NCBI GenBank assembly: GCA_023101725.1
Contig: JALJCO010001021.1
Location: 62,001-126,000 of the forward strand
Source: Atherinomorus stipes
Lineage: Eukaryota > Chordata > Actinopteri > Atheriniformes > Atherinidae
Direction of reading: 5' to 3'
Length of the DNA: 64,000 bases
Shown here piece by piece: positions 12,901 to 24,900 of this stretch. Within the stretch, counting starts at the first letter, position 1, and each line of letters starts with the position of its first letter. The position numbers and the translations under genes were made by a program. The notes below the pieces were generated by a model. The model ran no database searches and was not told the DNA's origin. It was given only the letters and a program-made list of their open reading frames with translations.

Positions 12901-15900
12901 CTGTTGACATTGTTCTGTCTGAAATAACAGTATTGAATTGAATTTAGATTATGATCATGTATTAACTAAATACAAATGTAGACTTTTATGAGTAGTATAT
13001 ATGTGTATATATATATTATCCTTTTCATATCTATATTATGAGCAGCTAAATGGGGACAAAACCTATTAATGAACTTTTTACAGTCTTCCGCCATGGCTAA
13101 GAAAATTCATAAAATTGAAAAAAAGGAGACAAAACTTCTATTATTTCAATAGCTCTATCTCAATATATCTAACACATCAGTCTTTTAATGGTGTACATGG
13201 TGTCTTCATTGACTTTTAAGATGACAGTAAAATAATTTCATTTTAGAAGGTTTATGGCTGAACTATACCAACAATTTAACTTCGTAGCCTGCATTTAAAT
13301 TGTTTCTACAGCTTTGAACGTTGTCTACTATTTACTTAACTTTATGTTTTTCCACTCTAACCAAGCAAGCCTGTTTTTAAAATTTCTCACCTGACTCTCG
13401 CTCCACAAGGCTGACCAGGTCCAGTTCTCATCTACAACGCACACGTGCAGATTTTGTGGCGCATTTCTTCTCAGCTGACTAGCGTGGATAGTGGTTAGGA
13501 CTTAGTAGTTAATGTGAGGTTAACGCTTGACACCCCTGTTCTGTCCAAAAGTGCCGCTTCCTGACACAGAAAAAGGTGAATTTCTGAACAGATGGCACAC
13601 AGATAGACACTTTATGCTGAAAAACAGGCTTCAAATTTTGCCACAAAACCATGCTGATAGGTATCTGTGTGCATTTTTTAGTGATAATACAGTAATTTGG
13701 GACTTTTTCTAGTGAGTATATGGTGATTCCTGCATATCACGTACACTACACCACTGACATAACCCAACTTCTGGGTTAAAATAACCCAACATTGTGGCCA
13801 ATATAACCCAACTTCTGGGTCAAATATTCAACCTGAAAATTGGGTCAAAACAATAACCCAATTTCATGGGTCAAAGTTACCCAGAAATTAGTTAGTCCCT
13901 TTTTAGAGTTTTTAGTGTGTACCTGTTGACCTGTTTACCTGCACTTTCCTGACTTGATAGAACATCTGGTGCCTTTAAGACCACATAGGAAAGAATTAAT
14001 CAGTTTAACAGACAGAATGTTGCCTCAATATCTGGCTTCTCAGTATGAGTGCTTTATTCATATTTTATTATACATGGGTCAGTAAGTTAATTTATCCACA
14101 CTTTTCTATGTTTGACTCTGAACATTATGTGTTTTCTAACATTTATCTTGTCTGTAAATATGACTTACAGGGGGAGACATCAAATGCACCTGTCCGTAGT
14201 GCTTCCTTTAAGGCCAACAGCAAGGGTCCCTCCACACCAAAACGGTACACAAACCCTCATGAATACATCCAAACACGCCACTCATCTGGTTTATATTCCA
14301 GGTCTCATGATGCGGCTGTGTTTCTTTTCAGGGTGAGATCCAACAGGAGTCGGCCTCAGTCTCCCTGCTCCCCTGGACAGTTCCCCCCATCCCCACTCCG
14401 ACAAAGAGCCACCACGCCCGGCACCGATGACAGGGGCCACGCCGAGTTTAAAGGCCACAGCACCCTGGAGAGGAAGTCCACTAAATCTGAGACTTCAGAG
14501 AAGAAGATCCCCAAATCCAGCAGCAGAGAGCTGAACGCAGGTAACCAGGGTTCATCAGCCAAGTTAAATCATTATGCAGCACGAGGAAGTGCATTTTAAA
14601 GGAAGTGGATAAATCTGCCGCTGCCATAAGGAGGAAGGGTAGCTTTATCGGTTTGATGGAATATGCTCCTGGAGTTTCCGCAGCAGATGATTGACAATAC
14701 AGGGAAAGAACTAAGATGGTTTGGTGGTCAATCTTGGAGACATGAACCACAATGTTTGCTCTTCAATTACGCATTACAGCTCACATCATTTCAGTACGAA
14801 AGTTGGCCAGTTAGGAGAGGGACGTTTTCCCCTGAATGAGATAAACACAGTGAGCAGTTTTACTGGTTAGCTAGTTGTTTCTTAATGTGTTCATTACTTT
14901 GTTGTTCCAGTTTTCTGGGATACAGTCACAACATTTATGTGCATGATAATGTAGGTGGAAATAAGGATTAATAACTTTACCAGGCCATCAGATTTGACTA
15001 CTGTCCTTGCCCCAGAATACAAACAGAGGGGATCAATTTATTGACCGAAACATGCCAGACTGTCACGGTACAGTAGGCAGTGATGTCCCCTTTTAACCCG
15101 TAGTATTGGGCTTTCTGTTTGAGCTGCTACATCACAAACCAAAACAACTGGAAAATAATTTAGCTAGTGGCAAGTTTGTATCAGGTCAAGCACTGAGTTA
15201 GATGACTTTACATTTAGGTTGGATTTAGTTGTTTATGTGGATTTAAAACGTCCAGTATCCGTTAAACCAATGAAATTTAGACTTTGCAACAGAAATGCAC
15301 ATTTTCTTTTTTTTTTTTGCCTCAAAGTGAATACATCAGATCTCACTGTTAAATGTAAAATAAATATTTTATGGCATCCAAATGTGGGATTTTCTTTTAG
15401 CTGCGCAAGAGATGTGTTCTTTAATAATAGATATACAGCTGTAATAATTATTCATTAAAGATGAATATTTGACAGTTGCTCAAGATGCTATTAAAAGTTA
15501 AAACGGCACATACTTCTGAATACACACTGAAGCTGCCCCTTATTTTTTTTAATTGAGTCTAAGTGTTTCAAATGTCTTTTATATAAACTGCTCTTTATGT
15601 AAAGCATTTTTGTGAAGCTAAGTGATTACATTTTAGTTAAGGTCACGAGCAAAACAATGACAGATGAGAAGTGGAAGAGGTTAAGAAAGAGTGAAGACTG
15701 TGTCTGGATGCGTTCAGTATACTGTCTGCTCATCAGTTTCACTCACTGCCAATAGTCTTTCCACAAATGTTCATTTGTTCTTCACCACCTCCTCACCCAG
15801 CTGTCTTTGTCCACCCACTCACCACCCACACAGAGTCTCCGGGCACTCCTACAGGCAGGAGTGTTGGGGGGACGACGGATGCTGAGGAGGCGTCCAGGCT

Positions 15901-18900
15901 GCTGGCAGAGAGACGCCGTCTGGCTCGAATACAGAAGGAGCAGGAGGAGAGACAGCGGCAGGAGGAGGAGAGGTGACTCTCATCATATTTTGAACGTGAA
16001 GCTATGATCTGGTTGCATGCAGGGGTCCGCTGTATTTTATCACACTAATCTCCTATTACACAGTCTGTGTTTTAAACATAAGAATTTTGATCATGTAAAT
16101 AAGTATTTATACATAATTTAATTTTATATCAATTTAAAGGGGAAATTTGTTTGTTTTTTTTCAATCTGGACCGATTTTCTAGCATGAAATATGTTCATTT
16201 ACTCACCCAGACAGTTTTGGTGCAACTTGAATTCCTTTGGGAGACATGTAGATCCACTTGAGATCAGCGTATGCGCCATATAATGGCAGTGATGTGGGCA
16301 ACTGTGCGCAGCCTTTAAATAAGGCATTATCTGCCACAAACTCCTTCATTTCACCAATGTTTTGTTACGAAACGTTAGTCAGACCCCCCGTGTGAGCTCG
16401 AAGCGGCTTTTTGTGGTAATTTGTCCTTATTTACAGACATTTACTTGTTATGGTGTCACATAATAGTGACATCATCAAAGTCGCTGCGGAAAAAATGTCT
16501 GTAAATAGATTAGAATAAGCTTCCATCATAATGGTCCATTAGAGAAATTATTTAGTTCTAGTTTCTTTTAACTGGTTACTTAACTTTTAAATGTAGTACT
16601 CATGAGAGGAAAATAGTCCACTATTGATAGATCTTGTATTCAAAAAGTATGCAAGATATATAAAAACAGATCAAATCAGTTAGCAAAAGCCTTTATATTG
16701 ATTCCATCCATTCCTACGATGTCCTGTTGAAGCTTCTGTTCCTTTGACTTGTATTATAAATCAAATTATCGATGTTTCTAAAACCATCTACTGTAAATGA
16801 CCTGAGGGGGAAAATGGTTTTAAATTTTGCCTTTTGCAAATGTGAAGAACAAAACAAAACAAAATAAAACATCATACAGTGTCCTTAAAGTACTTCTGCT
16901 GCATGTAGTGATCAGATGACTTCCAGATTCCAGATATCAGAGATTCCTGCTGTTTTATCATCTCTGTTGAGCTCAGCCTCTGTGTTCCCTTCAGGCTAAG
17001 AGCTGAAGAGGAGCAGAGGAGGCAGCAGGAGCTGAGAGAACGACAGGAGAGAGCAGCACGACAGGCTGAGGAGGAGAGAGTGAGGAAGGAGGAGGAGAGG
17101 AGGATCAAGGAGGAGGAGGAGAGACGGCAGAAGGAGCAGAGATGGAAGGACATGCAGGACCAGCTGGACAGAGAGGTCTGGGTGCATTATGTTTAACTTT
17201 TCATCTGTTGGCTGGTTGATACAGAGCTGAGCTGAAGTGTTGACCCACCTTGTAATCTTTTAAAATGGTCCTGAGCAACAGTTTTTACGTTTTCTAAAGG
17301 TCTTCCAAAGCTTTTCTTTGGGCATATTCTGCTTTTTCACTCAGTTGTTTGTTAAACCACTTAAGCCTGACTGACGTATCATTTAAGCAGTAAAACATTC
17401 ATGGGAGGAAAACTTAGCAAAGAACCAACTTTAAATGAAATCTTCAGGCACTTTGTTACCAGCAGCCTGTCACAAACACACATCATTTGTTCACATTTCT
17501 GCAGTTTAACTTAGAAAAAATACCAAAGCTTATGCAGTTTGATGGACTTTAGTTTGAATATTGGCAGCAACAAGGCGATTTCCAAAGAGCTATTTGCTAA
17601 AAACTTGGCAAATCTCAGCATGGCCTGCAGCGTACCCTTAAAACAAATAAGGAAACTGGACACATTTGTCAGGCCTAAAAAATTCCCTACAGATTAACAG
17701 GATCTGATGTCCTGAAGAAATAGGAAAAAAATCCAGCAAAGACCAGAAACAGGAGCTGAGAGTCAACATCTAAACAAGGGCCTTAGAAAGTGGAAAACTA
17801 TTCCTACTTAAAGAAATGAAACTTGTCTAAGAAGATCCAGACTGTGTTGAAAAATAAAGCTGCTTTGGCCAAACATTGACTTTCAAGATTTTTAGAACTG
17901 CATGAACTCTATTTTTACCTTAACACTGCATTTCTATTTTTGTTTTCACATGGTTCAATAAGTAGCATCTCCTTTTCTGCTTCCCGGCATTCCAAACAGA
18001 GGTGATTGAAAGCTTTTGCACTAAAGTGTCGATTTCAAGATTCCAGACAGCTTCAGTTTTATGAAATGATATTGTTTGAATATGACTGATAAAATCTTAC
18101 AGGTTGGTTTACTGAAACTTTGGCCATGCACCGTGTCAGAGCTGGTTTTTGTCTTTAGCCGCTTTCAGACTTGCATTGCGGAAAGTCCATCCGCTCTTTA
18201 ACTGGACTCGTCTTTTCAAACATGCCAGTTCCTTGAGGACTTAATGCGTCCCGGGTGCTTTCAGACATCAGGAAATGTTGCAGATAAGTCAGCACAGCCA
18301 CGCTCTCTCTTCAGCCCTGTCTGGAGCATTTTCTTGTGCGTCCAGCCAAAACGACATGCCGCAACATTTTTGCTCTTGTGACCAGCCGGTACATATTCAC
18401 TAAACTCAGAGGCAAAAGACCAGAACGCATGTCTGAATGCAAACGGTATAAAGGACAAAGACCGAACTATTACCGCTTTCCAGTCTGAAAGAGGCTTCAG
18501 TGTCGTTTTTAACCTCTGAAACACTTCACTCTGCTTCACCCTACCAAAAACAAAAAATACCTGCTTACAGTGTTTACATGTTTACAGTGTGACTCGCATA
18601 CAGGGTTGTTGTTAAAAAGGGACTATGTCTTTTTTTTTTATAATAAGATTTACCACGTCTTCAAAGTCTTTAAAGGGGTAGTTTGGAATTTTTGACTAGA
18701 GGCCTCATTTTCAAGTTAGCAAGGGTACTACTGTATTTATATCTGGAGACAGTTTCAGCGTATTTCATCCCGTTATTCAAGTTAGGAGGTCACCAACGGC
18801 GCACATCAATCAGACCCTATTAGGCCCAGTCTCATTTCTCTTCTTTACCCCTACCCTTTGCCCCTACCCCTTGGCCCTTGCCAGTTAAAACAAAGCCACA

Positions 18901-21900
18901 AGGGGTAGGGCTGAAAGTCAGCCCCTACAAATTGGGACACACCTTCAACAATCGCATATGTCGTCAGTGATCCCACCGGCTTGTATGTACAGTAAGCAGA
19001 TGTGTGCTGAGCTGTTGCAGCAAATCTCGAGAAATCCTGCCGTCTACAGCTGTGGATTAAGTTAACAAGCAAGTTTGATTTGTGCATGACATTCCCGCTT
19101 GTGTTGTATCCCACAATGGACTTCCATGTAATGGCAGACCAGCAGCAGATCACACTTTCACTGTAGATTGTCAGGGCTGCCCACAGAGCACTGCTGGTTT
19201 TCAGCCTGGTAGTGTCTATGTTACTGAAACTTGGGCGTAGTACAAGAGATTCTTTCTCGTGTGCATTTTATGGAGAAAATGATAGTTAAACATTAAACCA
19301 TTAAACAGACTATACAATGGTTTTCATTTATTTTTTAATTTTATCTATGGGGAAAATGTTTACATTTGTGGATTTTTTTGGACTCGGTTGCAGCCATCTT
19401 GCTGGTGATTTGTCATACTCCTTTGTTTTAAGTGTGTATCTGAAAACCCTTCGTTCGAAAGGGGAATAAACCCCTACCACTTACCCCTACCCTTCTGTTC
19501 CCTCTGGAGTGAGACACCCCTACCCCCACATGTGAACATGCAAAACGGAGGGGACGAGCTGAGGGGGAGAATTGAGATTGGGCCTTTACTTATTACAAAC
19601 AATCTTATTCACTCCACAGAACAAGTGGAGTGGGTGGCCTAGTGGTCATGTCGCGGGCTGGAGACCCGTGTTGGAGTCCCTGTCACGGCACTCAGGTGAA
19701 CCACTGTGGACCCCTGAGCAAGGTCCTTAACCCCCACAAACTGCTCCCCGGGTGCTTTAAGTAGCAGCCCCCTGCTCTCTGATGCATACAGAGATGGGTA
19801 ACATGCAGAGCCCTAATTTCCCCTCGGGGATCATAACAGTATATAAAAAAAACCAACCAAACAAAAAAACACCAGAGGCAAATCAGCTATAATGTAAGAC
19901 TATCCATGTAAATGACCGTGTTAATAGAATTATATTACAAATAAAACTGGCCTTGCTTTGCTTTGCATTTTGATGGTAAAGTGTCTCAGCAGCAACATAG
20001 TTTTACTATGTTGCTTGAGGATATGTTGGATTGTGAAGATAATTTCGAATTTTGTTTCATCATATGAACCTTCACCATATCTCTCCAAGCCAGAATACAC
20101 TGATAAAGGTAGTAACACTACCTCCTGGAGGCAAAGTATAATGGGCTACATGCACAACTCTGCTACTTCCTGAGCTTGAGGCAGCTCCTTTGTTTCCTGT
20201 CTTTCATTACTGGACAAACAGATTAATCCAGGTCTGTCTGGCCATTGTCGTCGTGGTTACTGATGTCAGGCACAACTGGATTAATCAGTTTGTCCAGTTA
20301 TGAAAGACAGGAAACAAAGGAGCTGGCTGAAGTTCAGGAAGTAACAGAGTTGTGCATATAACCCATTCAGCACCTGGTGAGAAACTACAGTAGGCCCTCA
20401 AAATGTAAAGCATCATTTGTGATGGAAGGCTAGTTTTATTTGTAACATTATTCTATTAACACGGCATTTACACAGATAGTCTTGTGTCATATTTGCCTCG
20501 GGTGTTCTGTGGAGTGGATAAGATTGTTTTTAACGACAGGCTAAGTGGTTCTTATGGACTTGCACTAACCATAGCATAGGCAACCTCCTGCAACTAGAAT
20601 AACAGGATGAAATATTTTGAAACTGTCTCTGGTGCTAAATGACAACATGGTTAACTTCAAAACGAATCCCTATGTCAAAAATTACAAACTACCCCTTTAA
20701 GTTTGGGTGGTATGTGCATCTTTGAAAATCTCAACAGATTCTGTTGAACATCCCTTAAAATCATTAAAGTACTTGAAATAAGAGAAAGTAGGTTGATAAG
20801 CAACTTTAATATGACCATACAGAGCGTTTAATCGTGTCAGCAAGCAACTGGGAGAATTTTACAAGGATAAGAGAACGGCAACCCAGCTACTGTATGTCTT
20901 CTTCTGTAGACACTGTAATAGAGGGTTTTGGGGAAAAGTGATTGACTGGATGCTGCTGGGTGTTTTTCAGAGGGAGGAGGCCTTCCTGCGAGCCCAGAGA
21001 GAGGCTGAGAGGAAGAGGAGGGAGAGGGAGCTGCTACACATCCAGGAGGAACAGGAGAGACAGCAGAGGAGGAAGGTACTGAAGATCTCCACATTTCTCT
21101 CTGCTTCATGTTACACTCCAACTCATCAAGAGGAATATCTCTCCACTTGAGCAGAACTAACATATTACAGGCAAATGTTCATTTTGTGGCTTATCTAATC
21201 ACCCGAGCTTCACCTGCAGAGGGATTTAGCCTTTTTGTCCAGATAAGAAATACAAACTCAAACACATTTACCAACCACTTTATTAGATCCACCTGCTCAA
21301 TGGGTTCTATGCACAACTCTACAACTTCCTGAACTTAAGCCAGCTCCTTTGTTTCCTGTCTTTCATTATTGGACAAATTGATTAATCCAGGTGTGCCTGA
21401 TCTTGACGACAGTGTAACCACGACGACAATGGCCAGATACACCTGGATTAACCCAGTAAGTCAGAAGACTGACAGAACATCACTGGTGCTTTGCATCACA
21501 ATTTCCTGGCGCCGATGTCTCTCATCCCCCCCCCCCCATCTCCACATGGTCCACGTCTTTGTGGTCACCAGACGCCAGAGCGGGTGTTGTGGCAAAGGTG
21601 TCCAGTTTTAAAGGGGAAGTTCTTTTTTTTTCAACCTGGACCTATTTTCTAGAATGAAATACGTTCATTTACTCACCCAGACAGCTTTGGTGTAACTTGA
21701 GATCCTATTGTACCAGAGGTACAATAAAATGTAAGTGATGGGGCAACCACGCGCATCCTCTAAATAAGGCATTATTTGCCACAAACTCCTTCATTTCACC
21801 AATGTTTTGTTACATAAAGTTAGTCGGACCCCCCTGTGAGCTCGAAGCGGCTTTAAGTTGCTTATTTGTGGTGATCCGTCCTTATTTACAGACATTTATT

Positions 21901-24900
21901 TGCTATGGTGTCGCATAACAATGACGTCATCAAAGCCGCAGTAAAAATGTCTGTAAATAAGGACAAATAACCACAAAAAAGCCACTTCAAGCCTGTAGGT
22001 CCGGGTTGAAAAAAACAAATTTCTCCTTTAACACGGATGACTGTTCAAATCCAGGCCATTCACTGGTATTTGTTCATGGGAAACCAGTAAAAACGTATTT
22101 CCCGTCTGGCGGAGTTCTCCCCTCGTTGATTAAAGCAGTCAAAAATGCAAAAAGTGACCAAAATCTTTGTAATTATTGCCGCAAAGACCAGCCTCTGTTC
22201 TATTTAAGTGGATTTCCAAAGCTTTCTGACCTTCAAGGGCAGTTGTGAGCATGCACAAGTGATGTACTGTATGCATAAATTATGAAAATCGTCCATGGTG
22301 TGGGGGAGATTTTCTTGGCCCACTTTGGGCCCCTTAGTACCAAGCATGGTTTAACCACTTCAGCCTACCTGAGTATTGTTGCTGGCCATGTCCATCCCTT
22401 TATGACCACAGTGGAGCATCTTCTGATGCAACTTCCAGCAGGATAATGCACCATGTCACAAAGCTCGCATCATCTCCAACTGCTCTTTAGAACATCAGAG
22501 CCCCAAACTGGTAGTTTTTCCAAAGAGGCACAAATAAGTGTGAGGCGATCATACATCTGCAGCCGTAACCCCTAAAACTTTATTATAAAGCGATTTGAAT
22601 TCCATTTGGTTATTGTAAATGGCTTAACAAATCAAATTTGATTTGATTTGAACATGTCAGATAGTTCACTTTACTCCGGTGGCCTCCATTCACAGTCACC
22701 ACATCTCAATCCCGTAGAGCCTGAGAACAACTCTGCAGCATGTGTGATATTTTCAAGTCAATATGGAGCAAAATCTCTGAGCAGTATTAAGAATTAAGAC
22801 AGTTCTGAGCTTAAAACAGGGTCTAACCCCTTTCTAGTGAGGTGGACCTTAAAGTGGCTGGTGGGTGCATGTTGTGCGTGAAGTGGAGAATACTTTATGG
22901 TAAAGATCATATAAAATCAACAAAATCTCCTCCACTGAAGTTCCTAACCAGATATTATTTCATTTGCTTTCCAGAGAATTGAGGAGATAATGAAGAGAAC
23001 GAGGAAGAGCGAAGTGGAGCCTCCATCAGCTGCCTCGGGTAAATGATAAATAACCGCCCTTCCTTTAACACAAATACACTCCTGGACACTGCAAATCTGA
23101 CGCCCTCACCTCCCCAGTGACTTTATTATCTGCTTTTAGCACAGTTCATGTGCCTTTTAATTCTGCTACTCATCCTACAAAGTAAGATTTACTGTCTTAT
23201 AATCATGGTATTTATCTTCATTCCCCCTTTTTACTTACATTTGGTAAAGCTTTTTTTTTTTTTTTTACAATTTTAGTTTCCTTCGTCATCTTAATTTCCT
23301 TCTATGAAACCAGATGCGATCAGCCTCAGCTGCAGTGTGACTCAGCAGTGTTGGATAGACAGGGCAACACTACCCCCTGATGGTTAAAACGAAGCAACAC
23401 CAGCAGTACTGCAGTGTTTGTCGAACTCCCTGACCTGAACTGGCTGTTGTTATGGCCGTTTTATTAGCGCGGGTCGCCCCAGAGGAAATAAACCACGCCA
23501 ACCCCTGCAGTATCATACACTGAGTTATAAACCAGTCATTGAGTGGCTCAGAAAAATCATTTCTCCCATTAAAGCTTCTTCTACTTGCTTACAGGATATT
23601 GACCTTTTCTACAACTATTTTAGAACTACTCCATTTCATCCTACAATACATATTAGTACATATAACGTGCTCTAACTCTGTTTTATAGTTTGTAACTGCT
23701 CACTGCAGACACATGATTATCGCCTATTCTGCAAAAACGAAGGCCTCAGGTTTCTGCAGCTATAAAGATTTTGAATTCACTTGGCTGACCTTTTTTATCC
23801 CCCCTCCTCCCCCTTTTCTTCTACTTGTACTCTTCCATTTAAATGGATTTAAACTAATGTTGCACTTCACATATAGACCTGGATGTCTTCCAGTAATGAA
23901 GCCTGACTGTTCAGCTTGTATAAAAGTATTAGCTGAATGACGGATGTTGAACATATTGTTTGCAGCCTGTGAGGCGAGAGCTGAAGGTGCTGTTGCCTCC
24001 GAGGACGATGCGCCGACTCCTGCTGAAGCCCCCGTCATTACGCTGGGTCCTCTGGAGAATAAGAGCTGTCTGGATGAGCTTTCCGATGGAGTCCAGTCCA
24101 TGGACGTCAGGTAAATGCATTTAAAGAACATTTTTTATGTCGAATCTGGTTGGCTTCTCTGTCACTAAATGTTGAATGATTTCCAGATCAGAAAAAGGGT
24201 GAAAGATTAGATCACGGGTGCCCAAATCCAGTCCTGGAGAGCTACCTTCCTGCACATACTGGTTGCAACCCTCCTCCGTCACGCCTGAATCAAATAAATG
24301 GCTCGTTACCAGCCTGTGCAGATCTGAATGACATGCACATGAGGGAATTAGACATTTGATTCAGGTGTGTTGGGGAGGGTATGTTAAAAAACTGCAGGGT
24401 AGTAGTTCTCGAGGACTGGACTTGGGAACCCCTGTAATGACTAGATAGTATTAGAGAACATTTAAATGAAAATTCCCCCCACCCAATAAAAAGGGAAAAA
24501 ATACCCTGAGAAATACTCCAAAATATCAGAGGACAGAAAAAAAATAATAAAAAAATATAAGAGGTTTTTTTTATTTTCTCCTTTACCCCATGTTGAGGTT
24601 TTTACAAGGGGGGCTATGTTTGAGCTACAACTGCTGATCATTTTCACCCAGACTTTTGTTCAGGGTTCTTGTGGGGCCTTAAAAACTGAATTTAAAATTT
24701 AAGGCCTTAAGAGGCCTAAAAAAGGGTTATTTCTTCATCCAAGGTCTTAAATTTGATCGAGACAAGTCTTCATTTTTTTACTTTTATTCATTCCTGAGGA
24801 GCATTGACCACATAGAATAATACTGTATATCAGAAGTGGATTCTGTCCGTCTTTCTGAAGGTTTCGGATAGCTACAAGGGATATTTTAAATTTCTTTTTA

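Larger units (their letters stand above)
18670..20700. mobile_element. TTAA-type MITE (AAGGGGTAGTTTG family) with three nested insertions
   Basis: TTAA at both ends. Left AAAGGGGTAGTTTGGAATTT, right AAATTACAAACTACCCCTTT. The same family without nesting is at 35796-36650, and comparison shows that 18831-19583, about 19620-19855 and 20117-20390 are later insertions. Confidence 0.8.
21268..22868 (+). mobile_element. Tc1/mariner-like relic with nested MITEs
   Basis: Left end ACCAACCACTTTATTAGATC and right end (reverse complement) CACCAGCCACTTTAAGGTCC are inverted repeats of a common fish Tc1-like family. Part of the DDE domain remains: [15 protein letters not shown] at about 22434 and [12 protein letters not shown] at about 22685, where the family reads DLNP, so the last acidic residue is His. 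Insertions at about 21302-21460 and 21608-22031 remove most of the gene. Confidence 0.78.
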
